From the IMG/VR virus record IMGVR_UViG_3300009430_000001, positions 1-64,000 of that record: a stretch of DNA of 64,000 bases; one strand, 5' to 3'. Each line of letters opens with the position of its first letter. The first letter of the stretch is position 1. Source of the stretch: a virus. This document shows positions 47,437 through 55,179 of this stretch, in pieces. The notes under the pieces were generated by a model, which worked only from the letters and a program-made list of their open reading frames with translations, had not been told where the DNA came from and did not search any database. A program made the position numbers and the translations under genes.

Positions 47437-47829
47437 TTATAGGTCAATGATTTTACCTTCAAGGGTAATGCGTTGCAGTTTGTTGCACTGCAGTCGACCA
47501 ACAAGGTTTTGTTCACTGTCAAACCTAAGGCGGCACAGTTGCTCGACGGCATTTTCGCCGGTTATGAGCTGTAGCCGCCAAAGCAAGCAGCGTTGTTGGC
47601 TGGTTATGAGCGTCCAGCGGGGATACTCTTGCCCTTTGGACAGCTCATTCCAGTATGCCATTGCGGATTCAAGCGAGTCTTGCTCGACTCGCCTGACTTC
47701 GCGGAATAGCTCTTTGGCGGCAGGTTCCCATTTGTAGCGATCGAAGGTAGGCCGCTGTTGGCTTAGCGGCACTAGCTCAACAGTGGAGCCGGCCTCGGTG
47801 GGGGTGGAAGCGGTGGAGATGATGGTCAC
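47437..47829 (-). CDS. Hypothetical protein
   Basis: The product is 130 residues from a GTG at 47829, 28 nt after a leader hairpin. It includes EPAAKELFREVRRVEQDSLE and LITSQQRCLLWRLQLITGEN. Function unknown. Confidence 0.55.
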   Translation of the reverse strand: MTIISTASTPTEAGSTVELVPLSQQRPTFDRYKWEPAAKELFREVRRVEQDSLESAMAYWNELSKGQEYPRWTLITSQQRCLLWRLQLITGENAVEQLCRLRFDSEQNLVGRLQCNKLQRITLEGKIIDL

Positions 47830-47857
47830 GGGTGTCCATGAGAGGGGACACAGAACG

Positions 47858-47878
47858 AAGGCCCCCGTGGAGGGGGCC
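47858..47878 (-). terminator. GC leader hairpin upstream of 47437-47829
   Basis: The minus strand has GGCCCCCTCCACGGGGGCC then TTCGTTCTGTGTCCCC, between the stop at 47901 and the GTG. Confidence 0.75.
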
Positions 47879-47900
47879 ATGGAGCGGAGGGGCTTGCTGG

Positions 47901-48449
47901 TTACCACCAGCCGTGGTATTTGAAGGAGATCCATTTCTTGGCCTCTTCCGGGAGCTCAAGCCAAGGCTTGAGCTGGTTGACGGTGTCTCGGAGATCACTC
48001 CAGTACCAGTCGCCCATATCGGCAGGGCCGAAGAAGAAGCCGGAGCTTAGCGGGAGTTCCTGCATAGCCGTTTCTTCGTTGCGGCTTTTGAGCAGCTGTT
48101 CGCATAGCTTGACAAGTTCTGCGAGTTTGTCGAATGTGACTTCGATTTCCTCGCAGTTCTCGAGGCCGTCGGGGCCTTTCAGCCTGTCAAACCAGCGATG
48201 GATCTGGTTTGCTTTGCGCCAGTAGGCGCAGTCGAGTTGGATGCTGAGAACGCCCGGGACATCGAACAGTCCGAAGACCTGATTGGTCGATGTTTTGAGT
48301 TTGAGTGTTCCCAGAACGTAGGTGCGGAGTTCGCTCCACGCCTTGGTGGTGGGGTTCTTCGCTTCTTCGCGAAGAGCATCGTGATCGGGAAGAGTGATAG
48401 ACGCCTTGAGGTACTGATCGAGTCCCATTGGTTGGTGAGTGAAGGACAT
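47901..48449 (-). CDS. Conserved hypothetical phage protein (MGLDxYL family)
   Basis: The 182-residue product has MGLDQYL near the N-terminus, AYWRKANQIHRWFDR, ENCEEIEVTFDKLAELVKLC and SSGFFFGPADMGDWYWSDLRDTV. I recognise this as a widespread uncharacterised phage protein pattern. ATG at 48428 (MGLDQYL) is an equally good start. Confidence 0.7.
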   Translation of the reverse strand: MSFTHQPMGLDQYLKASITLPDHDALREEAKNPTTKAWSELRTYVLGTLKLKTSTNQVFGLFDVPGVLSIQLDCAYWRKANQIHRWFDRLKGPDGLENCEEIEVTFDKLAELVKLCEQLLKSRNEETAMQELPLSSGFFFGPADMGDWYWSDLRDTVNQLKPWLELPEEAKKWISFKYHGWW

Positions 48450-48455
48450 GAAAAC

Positions 48456-48484
48456 GAGGACCCCGCCTGATGGCGAGGGCTCGT
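48456..48484 (-). terminator. Hairpin upstream of 47901-48449
   Basis: The minus strand has CGAGCCCTCGCCATCAGGCG then GGGTCCTCG and TTTTC, followed by ATGTCCTTC and the start. Confidence 0.65.
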
Positions 48485-48500
48485 GGTGGGCATAAGCCCG

Positions 48501-48517
48501 ACTTAGACACAATGCGG
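48501..48517 (+). repeat. 17-bp dispersed repeat, copy 4
   Basis: ACTTAGACACAATGCGG, between the stop at 48546 and the hairpin at 48456-48484. Confidence 0.75.
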
Positions 48518-48545
48518 CACGCAGTGGACGCGCCGTCACATTGCG

Positions 48546-48713
48546 TCAGAACGACACGTTGCGCGCGCGGCGGAAGCCGACCGTGCCATCAGGGAACTGG
48601 ATGCGCACGAAGCCGTGCGGTGCAGGCGTCAGTTGACGCACAGGGCAGCTGGGGCCTTGCACGGGCACAGCGGCGGAAGCGGTGGCGCGAACGGTCGTGG
48701 AAGTGGGGGCCAT
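48546..48713 (-). CDS. Very small hypothetical protein
   Basis: The 55-residue product starts APTSTTVRATASAAVPVQG and ends HGFVRIQFPDGTVGFRRARN. The N-terminus matches that of the next upstream gene (MAPFTPTTVRAF). It is preceded by a leader hairpin. Confidence 0.55.
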   Translation of the reverse strand: MAPTSTTVRATASAAVPVQGPSCPVRQLTPAPHGFVRIQFPDGTVGFRRARNVSF

Positions 48714-48744
48714 GGAGTGTTCCATGAAGTGGGCAGCAAACCGA

Positions 48745-48763
48745 GGCCCCCGTGGAGGGGACC
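48745..48763 (-). terminator. GC leader hairpin upstream of 48546-48713
   Basis: The minus strand has GGTCCCCTCCACGGGGGCC then TCGGTTTGCTGCCCAC and the start. Confidence 0.7.
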
Positions 48764-48774
48764 AGAGGCTGGGG

Positions 48775-49242
48775 TCAGGACCACTCGTCTGGCCATTCGT
48801 CTTTGGTGATGAGGATGTACCGGAGGTTGCACACCTCGGTGGGATTGTTGAAGCGATCTTCTGGTGCTTGATCGACAGGCCACCAGTCATCTTCGTGAGG
48901 CGACGATGCATAGTCGATGCAGGTGACGTCGATGGTCTTGAGCCAGGCGGCCGGCGCCTGGAAGTGGACCCAGAGGACAGCCGTCGGTGAATCCTTGGGC
49001 CAGTCGAGGCGGAGCTCGGCTTCGGACAGGTCGGCGCCCGGGAGCTGGCCCTGGGCCCAGTCGGCGAGCGATGGGTCGTAGCTGGCCCAAAGTTCGGGGT
49101 CGTGCGAGGCCACGAGAGCACTGACGGCTTCGAGAGAAAAGGCCTTGCATTGGTCATCGAGCACGGTGAGGGCGTACTCGATGGATTTGGTGCGATCGGG
49201 ATCGCTGAAGGCGCGGACGGTGGTGGGAGTGAAGGGGGCCAT
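48775..49242 (-). CDS. Hypothetical acidic protein
   Basis: The 155-residue product includes PFTPTTVRAFSDPDRTKSIE, EAVSALVASHDPELWASYDP and a tryptophan-rich C-terminus (DDWWPVDQAPEDRF, DEWPDEWS). It follows a leader hairpin by ~25 nt. Function unknown. Confidence 0.6.
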   Translation of the reverse strand: MAPFTPTTVRAFSDPDRTKSIEYALTVLDDQCKAFSLEAVSALVASHDPELWASYDPSLADWAQGQLPGADLSEAELRLDWPKDSPTAVLWVHFQAPAAWLKTIDVTCIDYASSPHEDDWWPVDQAPEDRFNNPTEVCNLRYILITKDEWPDEWS

Positions 49243-49268
49243 GGTCAGATGGAAGGGCAATGAGCCAA

Positions 49269-49286
49269 GGCCCCCGGGGAGGGGCC
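49269..49286 (-). terminator. GC leader hairpin upstream of 48775-49242
   Basis: The minus strand has GGCCCCTCCCCGGGGGCC then TTGGCTCATTGCCCTTCC and the ATG. Confidence 0.7.
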
Positions 49287-49302
49287 AATGGGGGCAATGA
49301 TT

Positions 49303-49767
49303 TCATTGAACACCATTTGGGTATTCAATGATGCCAGGGATGTCGCGATCTGGCAGTTGATTGGAAAACCAGCGAAGCAGGTTTTCCTTGACTTTTGGGT
49401 TGTGGGTTCTGCCGGCCTGGTGGAGCAGGGCCATCAGAGCACCTAAAGGGAAGCCCTTGGATGGTTGTCGGAGTGTTTTCCAATCAGTGATTCCATGTTC
49501 ACGAAGAATGTGTGTGGCCTCGTAGAAGATGCATTGGGCAATTGCCAGTTCCTGGGAGTAGGCATTATGGATTTCCCATTGTTCAGGGGACTGATCGGTG
49601 GTGGGCAGGTAATCGTCGATGATGTAAGGCCAGGGGAAGCCATTGTCGATTCCTTGCGGAAGGACGATTTCGCCGTTTTCATGGGCATGTCCCAGGAGGT
49701 CAGCCGCCTTGAGTGGGTCAAGTTTGGCCATCAGGAGCAGGTTTGTGCGATCGAAGGGGGCAGTCAT
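49303..49767 (-). CDS. Hypothetical protein, MAPFxRTxxL family
   Basis: The 154-residue product opens TAPFDRTNLLLMAKLDPLKA and continues ADLLGHAHENGEIVLPQG. The protein at 51028-51561 has the same order (PFNRTHFLDLAHINPQGAAE, HTESHFTLPEG), so the two are paralogues split by the plus-strand gene between them. It ends IIEYPNGVQ (paralogue IFYPNGTI). Confidence 0.65.
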   Translation of the reverse strand: MTAPFDRTNLLLMAKLDPLKAADLLGHAHENGEIVLPQGIDNGFPWPYIIDDYLPTTDQSPEQWEIHNAYSQELAIAQCIFYEATHILREHGITDWKTLRQPSKGFPLGALMALLHQAGRTHNPKVKENLLRWFSNQLPDRDIPGIIEYPNGVQ

Positions 49768-49789
49768 TGCGAAATCAGCAGAACACATG

Positions 49790-49813
49790 AAAAAGGCCCC
49801 CGCGGAGGGGGCC
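49790..49813 (-). terminator. GC leader hairpin upstream of 49303-49767
   Basis: The minus strand has GGCCCCCTCCGCGGGGGCC then TTTTTCATGTG and the start ~23 nt later. Confidence 0.75.
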
Positions 49814-49828
49814 ATGGAGTCGGAGGGT

Positions 49829-49836
49829 TACTCTGC
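49829..49836 (+). promoter_or_regulatory. Variant TACTCTG start-proximal element
   Basis: TACTCTGC, one mismatch to TACCCTG, 24 nt before the TTG at 49853. Same variant as at 51618. Confidence 0.35.
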
Positions 49837-49852
49837 ATCCAGGAGTTGAACA

Positions 49853-51031
49853 TTGCCAGCGAGGCTTCCGAATTCTGAGGAGTGGCGCAGGGCCGTGATC
49901 GATGCCGCCGGCTATGGCGCCGCGGCTTCGGGAGCTGGTGCCCTGGCGGCGCTGTTGATGCGCCCCGAGCAGGCAGAGCCTGGGATCGAGGGCCGGCCAG
50001 ATCCGGATGCACCGCCGACGCAGGAGCGTGATCAGGCGGTGATCGATGGTGCATTGGCCGGCCTGGCCGGTGGTGCACTGGGGGCTGGTGCCGCTTCGCT
50101 GTGGATGAACCGCAAGGCGGGTAGCCCTGAAGTGGTGGCCCGGGTGCAGAGCACTCGAGGGGGTGGGGGTCAGCCGCCTGCTGCGGCGCCTCCCCCCGCT
50201 CCGAAAGGACCCCCGGGGGGTGGCGGTGAGATCGAGATCGATCTGGATGGCAGTGCCAGGATGGCATTGAAGGCCGTGAATGATCAGGTGATACGTGCAG
50301 TGCCGACACTTTCGAAGGCACTGGGGATTCCGGTTGAAGAGATGGCTGAGATTGTTGCAGGTGAAGCTGCTGATTTTATGGCAAAAGCTGATCCAGCTTT
50401 GTATGGTGAGATGATTCAGATGGCTCGCAAGTATGATTTTGATAAAGCTGAGAATCTTGATAATTTTGGCGCAGAGGCAAGGCGGAGACTGGGATGGACA
50501 ATGAGGGAAGCAGCTGATAACGCTGCGGCGGAAATACGCAAAAGTGAAGACAGCCTTAGTGGGGCTGTCCAGAATGCCTACAAAGAAATGTACGATGTGC
50601 ATCCTTTGAATAAAGCATTGTACTTGTTGATGCATGGAGTTGGCTCTGATCCTGACAAAGAGTCAAGAGCTGCGCGGATGGCGGCAGCTGCCATGATTGA
50701 TGCATCAATGGCGAAAACGCCGTATGGCGGGGTGTTTGGGCATGGAATCAGGGCACCTATCATGAATGCAGAGAATACGCTAGATATGGCAGATCAGTTG
50801 ATAGCGGAAACCGGCAGTGGTCCTTACCACCTTCTGCGTGAATTGGCTCATGGTGTTGGTGACAATTCACTGGATGACTGGGAGCTGCCAGAGCATTTGC
50901 GGCCTGGCGCTCCGGTGTCTCCTCATGAGAACTGGTGGTATGCGACGCCTGAGAATCGATGGCTGAATCGCCACGATCCCCAGCAGCCCATGAGACACCC
51001 GGCCTGGCAGCCGCGGCCACGCAGGACCTAG
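49853..51031 (+). CDS. Virion-type protein with two Gly/Ala-rich membrane segments
   Basis: The 392-residue product starts at a TTG with an AGGAG site 7 nt upstream. It has hydrophobic Gly/Ala segments at residues ~18-36 and ~64-85, a proline-rich linker, then a helical body (GIPVEEMAEIVAGEAADFMA) and a tryptophan-rich tail. It is similar in style to the plus-strand proteins at 56966-63329, suggesting a virion or internal membrane-interacting protein. It interrupts the minus-strand small-gene region. Confidence 0.65.
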   Translation: MPARLPNSEEWRRAVIDAAGYGAAASGAGALAALLMRPEQAEPGIEGRPDPDAPPTQERDQAVIDGALAGLAGGALGAGAASLWMNRKAGSPEVVARVQSTRGGGGQPPAAAPPPAPKGPPGGGGEIEIDLDGSARMALKAVNDQVIRAVPTLSKALGIPVEEMAEIVAGEAADFMAKADPALYGEMIQMARKYDFDKAENLDNFGAEARRRLGWTMREAADNAAAEIRKSEDSLSGAVQNAYKEMYDVHPLNKALYLLMHGVGSDPDKESRAARMAAAAMIDASMAKTPYGGVFGHGIRAPIMNAENTLDMADQLIAETGSGPYHLLRELAHGVGDNSLDDWELPEHLRPGAPVSPHENWWYATPENRWLNRHDPQQPMRHPAWQPRPRRT

Positions 51032-51561
51032 ATGGTCCCGTTGGGGTAGAAGATGTTGCTCTCGCTTGCAGTGGGGAACACCCTTGCCAGGTGATCAGCA
51101 CCGATCACCAGTGATTCTGGGTGTTGAAACCTGCTTGCGAAGTCAAGGTAGACGTAAACGGCTTGCAACGGGAAGCCGGGAATGGAAGGAGCTGACTCGA
51201 GGCCAAGCTCGGCCTCGATCTGGGCTTGACGCATGCCAGGCCGACTGACGTTGCCGGTGGCCTGAAGGACTTGGCTGACTCGTCGTTGCAGGTGGTAGGC
51301 GTAGACGAGGATCTCGTCTGCAATTGCTGCGATGGTGGCGTAGTCAGCCTTGATTGAGGCGAAGTATGCCTCTTCTGCGTCGCTCAGTTCGTCGTCTTCT
51401 GGCTGGGTGTGAGCAAGGAGCTCAGGCCAGCCGAAGGGGCCACCTTCTCCTTCAGGAAGAGTGAAGTGGCTCTCGGTATGCGCTGTGCGCAGAAATTCTG
51501 CTGCGCCTTGGGGGTTGATGTGAGCGAGGTCGAGGAAATGCGTACGGTTGAAGGGGGCCAT
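51028..51561 (-). CDS. Hypothetical protein, MAPFxRTxxL family
   Basis: The 177-residue paralogue of 49303-49767 (see shared PF-RT and LPEG motifs). It also has DDELSDAEEAYFASIKADYA and a YVYLDFASRF motif, and ends IFYPNGTI. Its stop codon overlaps that of the convergent virion-type gene. A degenerate leader hairpin precedes it. Confidence 0.65.
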   Translation of the reverse strand: MAPFNRTHFLDLAHINPQGAAEFLRTAHTESHFTLPEGEGGPFGWPELLAHTQPEDDELSDAEEAYFASIKADYATIAAIADEILVYAYHLQRRVSQVLQATGNVSRPGMRQAQIEAELGLESAPSIPGFPLQAVYVYLDFASRFQHPESLVIGADHLARVFPTASESNIFYPNGTI

Positions 51562-51588
51562 GGAGAAGATGCAACAGCATCGAACAAA

Positions 51589-51604
51589 GGCCCCCGAGGA
51601 GGGC
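51589..51604 (-). terminator. Degenerate GC leader hairpin upstream of 51028-51561
   Basis: The minus strand has TGCCCTCCTCGGGGGCC then TTTGTTC. A weaker stem than the others, but the flanking TTTGTTC and position are kept. Confidence 0.5.
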
Positions 51605-51617
51605 AAGGGAGCGTGTG

Positions 51618-51625
51618 TACTCTGT
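51618..51625 (+). promoter_or_regulatory. Variant TACTCTG start-proximal element
   Basis: TACTCTGT, 31 nt before the ATG at 51649. Confidence 0.35.
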
Positions 51626-51648
51626 GGGACAGCAGATGAGGGACCGCA

Positions 51649-51849
51649 ATGATTGGCAGGCTTGCTGTGGGAGCATTGCTTGGCGCTGCAGGCGGTGGCC
51701 TGCTGGGGACGATCCCGGGAGTGCTGGCGCAGAACAATGTCGGAATTGATTTGGGCCCAATGGGCGCCTGGGGCTATAGCTTGGATCCCGTTAGCGGAAA
51801 TGTAGTGTACACCGGCAGAGGGCCGGGTGGATTCAGTGAGCTCACTTAA
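51649..51849 (+). CDS. Small membrane protein
   Basis: The 66-residue product has an N-terminal hydrophobic Gly/Ala segment (VGALLGAAGGGLLGTIPGVL, residues ~7-26) and a polar tail. Possible virion membrane peptide or signal-like anchor. First gene of a three-gene plus island. Confidence 0.6.
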   Translation: MIGRLAVGALLGAAGGGLLGTIPGVLAQNNVGIDLGPMGAWGYSLDPVSGNVVYTGRGPGGFSELT

Positions 51850-51855
51850 TCGACA

Positions 51856-52074
51856 GTGCCGGGATTTCATCCAACCGTAGGCGCCTTGTCTGGCGCTTTG
51901 GTTGGCGCGATGGCCTTGGCAGCGCTTGAGATAATTGATCAGGCTTATGACAAAGAGGGTTGGGATGCGGCGAAGCAGCGGGTTGATGAATTCATCAATA
52001 ATCTGCATCGCCAGAGGGCTGAGCGCCAAGGGGCTGAACGGCCTAGGCGGATGATCCGCATTCAGCAGGCTTGA
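51856..52074 (+). CDS. Small protein with hydrophobic N-terminal segment
   Basis: The product is 72 residues from a GTG, with a hydrophobic stretch at ~8-26 (VGALSGALVGAMALAALEII) then a charged helix rich in Arg/Gln. It resembles the preceding gene product in layout. Probably virion-associated. Confidence 0.55.
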   Translation: MPGFHPTVGALSGALVGAMALAALEIIDQAYDKEGWDAAKQRVDEFINNLHRQRAERQGAERPRRMIRIQQA

Positions 52075-52075
52075 G

Positions 52076-52083
52076 TACCCTGG
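52076..52083 (+). promoter_or_regulatory. TACCCTGR start-proximal element
   Basis: TACCCTGG, 29 nt before the ATG at 52105, directly after the upstream stop. Confidence 0.6.
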
Positions 52084-52104
52084 GGGCACAGGCTTCTTCT
52101 TTCC

Positions 52105-52716
52105 ATGGCAGTCAAGAGATACGCCGGTAGTAGCAATGTCGTGGATGACATCTTGGCGGCTGTTGGCGACAATGCATATACTAGGGCGTGGAGTGACGCC
52201 ATGGGAAATGCGATACGGCCTGTGGATAGAATGATTGCTTCTGACTCTGATCGGTTTGCGTCTTCCTTGAAAGAAATGGAAGGGCTGATTAACCGTGGAG
52301 TCGAGGAAGCGAAAGGGCAGGGGTTATCGCAGGCTGCAGGGGAGCAGCTGCTTGCAAGGTTGAATCGGCTTGATCCTAGCGGTGCTCTCGCTGAAAACAT
52401 GGGAGCTGGGCTGAGTCAGGCAGTGGAAAGAGCAAAGCGGAATGGGTCTTCGGTGGGGAGTGAATTTGCGGGTTTGGTATTTGATGCTCGAGAAGATCTG
52501 AAACCGGAGTTGATCGATGCGTATCTGAAGCAGCATCCGCCCTCTGATGTTCACATGATGACCAAGGCGGGCGGATTGCTTCATGCAGCAGCAGGCATGG
52601 CGCCTTCTGCGTATGGCATCCCGGCTGCGGGAGCAGGTCTTGCTGCGTGGGGCCTGCATGATTATCTGCAGGCCCAGCAGCAGGCGGAGAAGGAGTCTCA
52701 GCTTCCAATGAGCTGA
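52105..52716 (+). CDS. Virion-type helical protein
   Basis: The 203-residue product begins MAVKRYAGSSN, an opening shared in style with 57688 (MPITRFAGEK) and 62748 (MAVTRLAGKA). The body is helical with a C-terminal hydrophobic Gly/Ala segment (GMAPSAYGIPAAGAGLAAWG). The TACCCTGG element supports late expression. Function inferred only from style and context. Confidence 0.6.
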   Translation: MAVKRYAGSSNVVDDILAAVGDNAYTRAWSDAMGNAIRPVDRMIASDSDRFASSLKEMEGLINRGVEEAKGQGLSQAAGEQLLARLNRLDPSGALAENMGAGLSQAVERAKRNGSSVGSEFAGLVFDAREDLKPELIDAYLKQHPPSDVHMMTKAGGLLHAAAGMAPSAYGIPAAGAGLAAWGLHDYLQAQQQAEKESQLPMS

Positions 52717-52720
52717 GGGC

Positions 52721-53038
52721 TTAGCAGTGATTGAGCTCTTCTGCGAGGAGCTGGTTGTCCAGTAAGGCTGCCTGGATCTCGTCGGGAGACATGTTGTCAG
52801 CTCCTCTACTGCGGTTGAGATCAGCGGCTTCGGGAATGATGTTACTCCAGTCGTCGGTGAGCTCGGGGCAGTTGTGTTGGCTGATGACGTGAGAAAGATC
52901 TCGCTGCTCCCAGAATTCTTTGATTTCATGGGGGTCATCGAGTTCTTCAGGCGTAACAGCCAGCATGTCGGAGAAGTCTCCTCCGTAGGGCTCGGCTCGA
53001 CTGTCGAGGTATGAGGTGAGATTGAATGGTAGGTTCAT
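52721..53038 (-). CDS. Small acidic hypothetical protein
   Basis: The 105-residue acidic product includes GGDFSDMLAVTPEELDDPHE and NRSRGADNMSPDEIQAALLD. A TTG at 53047 overlapping the upstream stop is an alternative start. Function unknown. Confidence 0.6.
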   Translation of the reverse strand: MNLPFNLTSYLDSRAEPYGGDFSDMLAVTPEELDDPHEIKEFWEQRDLSHVISQHNCPELTDDWSNIIPEAADLNRSRGADNMSPDEIQAALLDNQLLAEELNHC

Positions 53039-53043
53039 CGTGG

Positions 53044-53931
53044 TCAAGAGGAGAAGAAGGCTGTTATGTTGTAAGTCGTGGTGTTGGTGATTATTCTTGC
53101 CAAGGTGACGGCATTAGAGTTGGTGAATTTTGTTGATTGTTTTTGATGTGGTTTTAGCAACAGGGTGTTGACATCTAGGGCGTCTTCGAGCAAGAGCTGG
53201 GGAAAGAAGCCGTGGAGTGGGTTGTTGATGTATTTTCTGTGCCATTGAATGGACTTGCGGGGAGCAGCTAAAGATGATATAGCTAAAGAATTGTCTTTGA
53301 ATTCGTTTAGGATGTTTTGGTAGTCTGCGACAAGATGTCTGTTGGTGATTTCCTTTGAAGAAATAAATGCTATTTCTTCGTCTTCCAGTTGGGTGATAAG
53401 TCGCTTTCTGCCTTCGATCCTCTGGGTTAGAGGTGAGCTGATGATGCCAAGTGAGGCAAATGCCAAAATGCCCGTTGCAGCATCGCCCAAGAAGGCTGGA
53501 AAGTCGTATTGCTTTGCTCTTTTAAGTCGGCTTTCTTTGATTCGTAGTTCGTTGTAGTAGATTTCGTTGAAGCGGGTGATTTTGGTTAAAATGGAATGAG
53601 CGTCTTTGGCAATGCGCTGATTCTTGAGGATTTTACGTTCAAGATTTGCATGTAGTGATCCCGGCTGTATGATGTCATATAGCCGGGTTTGTCCTGATGG
53701 TTTTTGATAGACCTGGGCAAATAGGTGATCACCTGCCCTGTATTGACAGAACAGGTCAGCAGCCTCTGATCGATGTTGTGACCGTCTGTCGAAGCAGGTG
53801 ATTTCAGTTGGTGGTCCGTTTTCAGGGATGAGGGTCAGGCGCCTGCCAAGTCGGAATGGGATGACTTCAGCGACGGCGCCACTGATGAGTCTGGTAGTAG
53901 CGAAAATGTTTGGATTTTGAAAAGTAGTCAT
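53044..53931 (-). CDS. Hypothetical AT-rich protein with a membrane-like segment
   Basis: The 295-residue product has a noticeably lower GC content than its neighbours. A helical, Lys/Arg-rich middle (LERKILKNQRIAKDAHSILT) is followed by a hydrophobic stretch (GDAATGILAFASLGIISSPL) and Asn/Thr-rich end. It looks like a transferred gene. No family recognised. Confidence 0.6.
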   Translation of the reverse strand: MTTFQNPNIFATTRLISGAVAEVIPFRLGRRLTLIPENGPPTEITCFDRRSQHRSEAADLFCQYRAGDHLFAQVYQKPSGQTRLYDIIQPGSLHANLERKILKNQRIAKDAHSILTKITRFNEIYYNELRIKESRLKRAKQYDFPAFLGDAATGILAFASLGIISSPLTQRIEGRKRLITQLEDEEIAFISSKEITNRHLVADYQNILNEFKDNSLAISSLAAPRKSIQWHRKYINNPLHGFFPQLLLEDALDVNTLLLKPHQKQSTKFTNSNAVTLARIITNTTTYNITAFFSS

Positions 53932-53982
53932 GTTGGCGATGGGGTGAAAGATTGAGCGAGCGTCAGCGAGCTGGCGCTAATG

Positions 53983-54014
53983 AAAAAAACCACCCCGTAG
54001 TGGGGTGGCTTTTG
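53983..54014 (-). terminator. Bidirectional-looking terminator
   Basis: A perfect CCACCCC-GTAG-TGGGGTGG-type stem flanked by seven A on one side and four T on the other. It ends the 54034-54444 gene and precedes 53044-53931. Confidence 0.85.
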
Positions 54015-54033
54015 AGTCATGAAGGCTCTGGAC

Positions 54034-54444
54034 TCACTTGGCGCGACGCAGCGCGTTCCCTTCCGGGTAGCGTTTGTCAGCCAGATGGTCCGAGAAGGCG
54101 TAAACGCCAATGCCAGACCGCTGAACGGTCTTGTTCTCCTCGTCTCGGGTGACGACGCCGAGACTTAGTCCGCAGCCGTTTTCAACGGGAGACTCGAACG
54201 AGATGAACAGAGGGCCTGCCTCGTGAAAGACGCCGTCGGCGTTCTCGAGGGTGATGCGGGCGTCCTTACGGGCAGCCGCAGCGGACTCCTTGCGGCACTC
54301 GGGAGAACCAGCAACGGGAGCACTGGCGGACTCCTTCTTGGAGTCCTGGGGCGCCGAGCCATTGCCATTACTGGCGGGGCCTTCGACCTTCCTTTCGGTG
54401 GTCTCGGCACTGGTCTCGACGGTTTGGGTGGCGGCTTCAGCCAT
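54034..54444 (-). CDS. Hypothetical protein with disordered N-terminus
   Basis: The 136-residue product has a Ser/Glu/Ala-rich N-terminal ~65 residues (TVETSAETTERKVEGPASNG). A small beta-rich domain follows (FHEAGPLFISFESPVENGCG, SGIGVYAFSDHLAD). Function unknown. It sits between two hairpins. Confidence 0.6.
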   Translation of the reverse strand: MAEAATQTVETSAETTERKVEGPASNGNGSAPQDSKKESASAPVAGSPECRKESAAAARKDARITLENADGVFHEAGPLFISFESPVENGCGLSLGVVTRDEENKTVQRSGIGVYAFSDHLADKRYPEGNALRRAK

Positions 54445-54497
54445 GATGGATGAACTTGGGATTGTGTGGTGCCCATCTCCACTGAGGGCATAAAAAC

Positions 54498-54519
54498 AAG
54501 GCCCCCGTGGAGGGGCCTT
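54498..54519 (-). terminator. GC leader hairpin upstream of 54034-54444
   Basis: The minus strand has AAGGCCCCTCCACGGGGGCCTT then GTTTTTATGCCCTC. Confidence 0.8.
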
Positions 54520-54534
54520 TGGATGAGGAGGGGA

Positions 54535-54693
54535 TCAGCGCATGACGCGCTGAATGACTGGAGACGGCACTGGCCGGTCTAGTTGACCGAATGTGCCGTA
54601 TGCGGAGCGGAGCTCGCGCCATTGCACGATGGTCATGCAGATGACCATACCTGCAATGGTGACGCAGGCATGAGGGGTGTAATCGCGATTCAT
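54535..54693 (-). CDS. 52-residue membrane protein
   Basis: The frame reads MNRDYTPHACVTIAGMVICM then TIVQWRELRSAYG and ends VIQRVMR. The N-terminal half is one hydrophobic span. It fits exactly between two hairpins, which supports it despite its size. Possible small membrane modulator of the host. Confidence 0.55.
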   Translation of the reverse strand: MNRDYTPHACVTIAGMVICMTIVQWRELRSAYGTFGQLDRPVPSPVIQRVMR

Positions 54694-54718
54694 GGTGAAT
54701 CACGCGAAGGGCATAAAA

Positions 54719-54746
54719 GGAAGGCCCCCGATTACTCGAGGGCCTT
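54719..54746 (-). terminator. GC leader hairpin upstream of 54535-54693
   Basis: AAGGCCC/GGGCCTT stem with a 12-nt loop. The minus strand continues CCTTTTATGCCCTTCG and the start. Confidence 0.7.
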
Positions 54747-54750
54747 GAGG

Positions 54751-54924
54751 TTAGATATTGGAATTGATGGCGATCAATTCTTCGCATTCTTGATGAATGC
54801 GATCAAGGATTTCCATAAGATCTGGATCTTGATCCATCTCCCATGCAATCCAGAAATGATTGCGGGAATCCTGTTCAAAGGATTCAAGGGCGGCCTGAGC
54901 GGCCTCGGAGTATGGAGCATCCAT
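54751..54924 (-). CDS. 57-residue acidic helical protein
   Basis: The product begins MDAPYSEAAQAALESFEQDS and contains NHFWIAWEMDQDPDLMEILD, then IHQECEELIAINSNI. The ATG overlaps the upstream stop (TGATG), so it is coupled to 54924-55127. Function unknown. Confidence 0.55.
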   Translation of the reverse strand: MDAPYSEAAQAALESFEQDSRNHFWIAWEMDQDPDLMEILDRIHQECEELIAINSNI

Positions 54925-55127
54925 CAGAGGAGCTCCAGGACGATTTCATCTATGGCGTCCTGAAGGGAGGCGCCAGCCTTCATGCGGGAATCGACATCCC
55001 GAGCCACGTGGCCCAGGTTGTCATAGCCCATCATGAAGACGGATGAAAGAGGCTGATACGCCTCAATGGCCAGCGCGATGCGCTGGAGATGGAGCGGCGC
55101 GGCGCTCCAGGAAGGATTGAGAGCCAT
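54924..55127 (-). CDS. Small hypothetical protein
   Basis: The 67-residue product includes HLQRIALAIEAYQPLSSVFM and SRMKAGASLQDAIDEIVLEL. Preceded by a leader hairpin. Function unknown. Confidence 0.55.
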   Translation of the reverse strand: MALNPSWSAAPLHLQRIALAIEAYQPLSSVFMMGYDNLGHVARDVDSRMKAGASLQDAIDEIVLELL

Positions 55128-55151
55128 GGCTCTATTGAAGGACACTGATGA

Positions 55152-55173
55152 AAGGCCCCCGTGGAGGGGCCTT
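55152..55173 (-). terminator. GC leader hairpin upstream of 54924-55127
   Basis: The minus strand has AAGGCCCCTCCACGGGGGCCTT then TCATCAGTGTCCTTC and the ATG. Confidence 0.8.
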
Positions 55174-55179
55174 GTGGGG

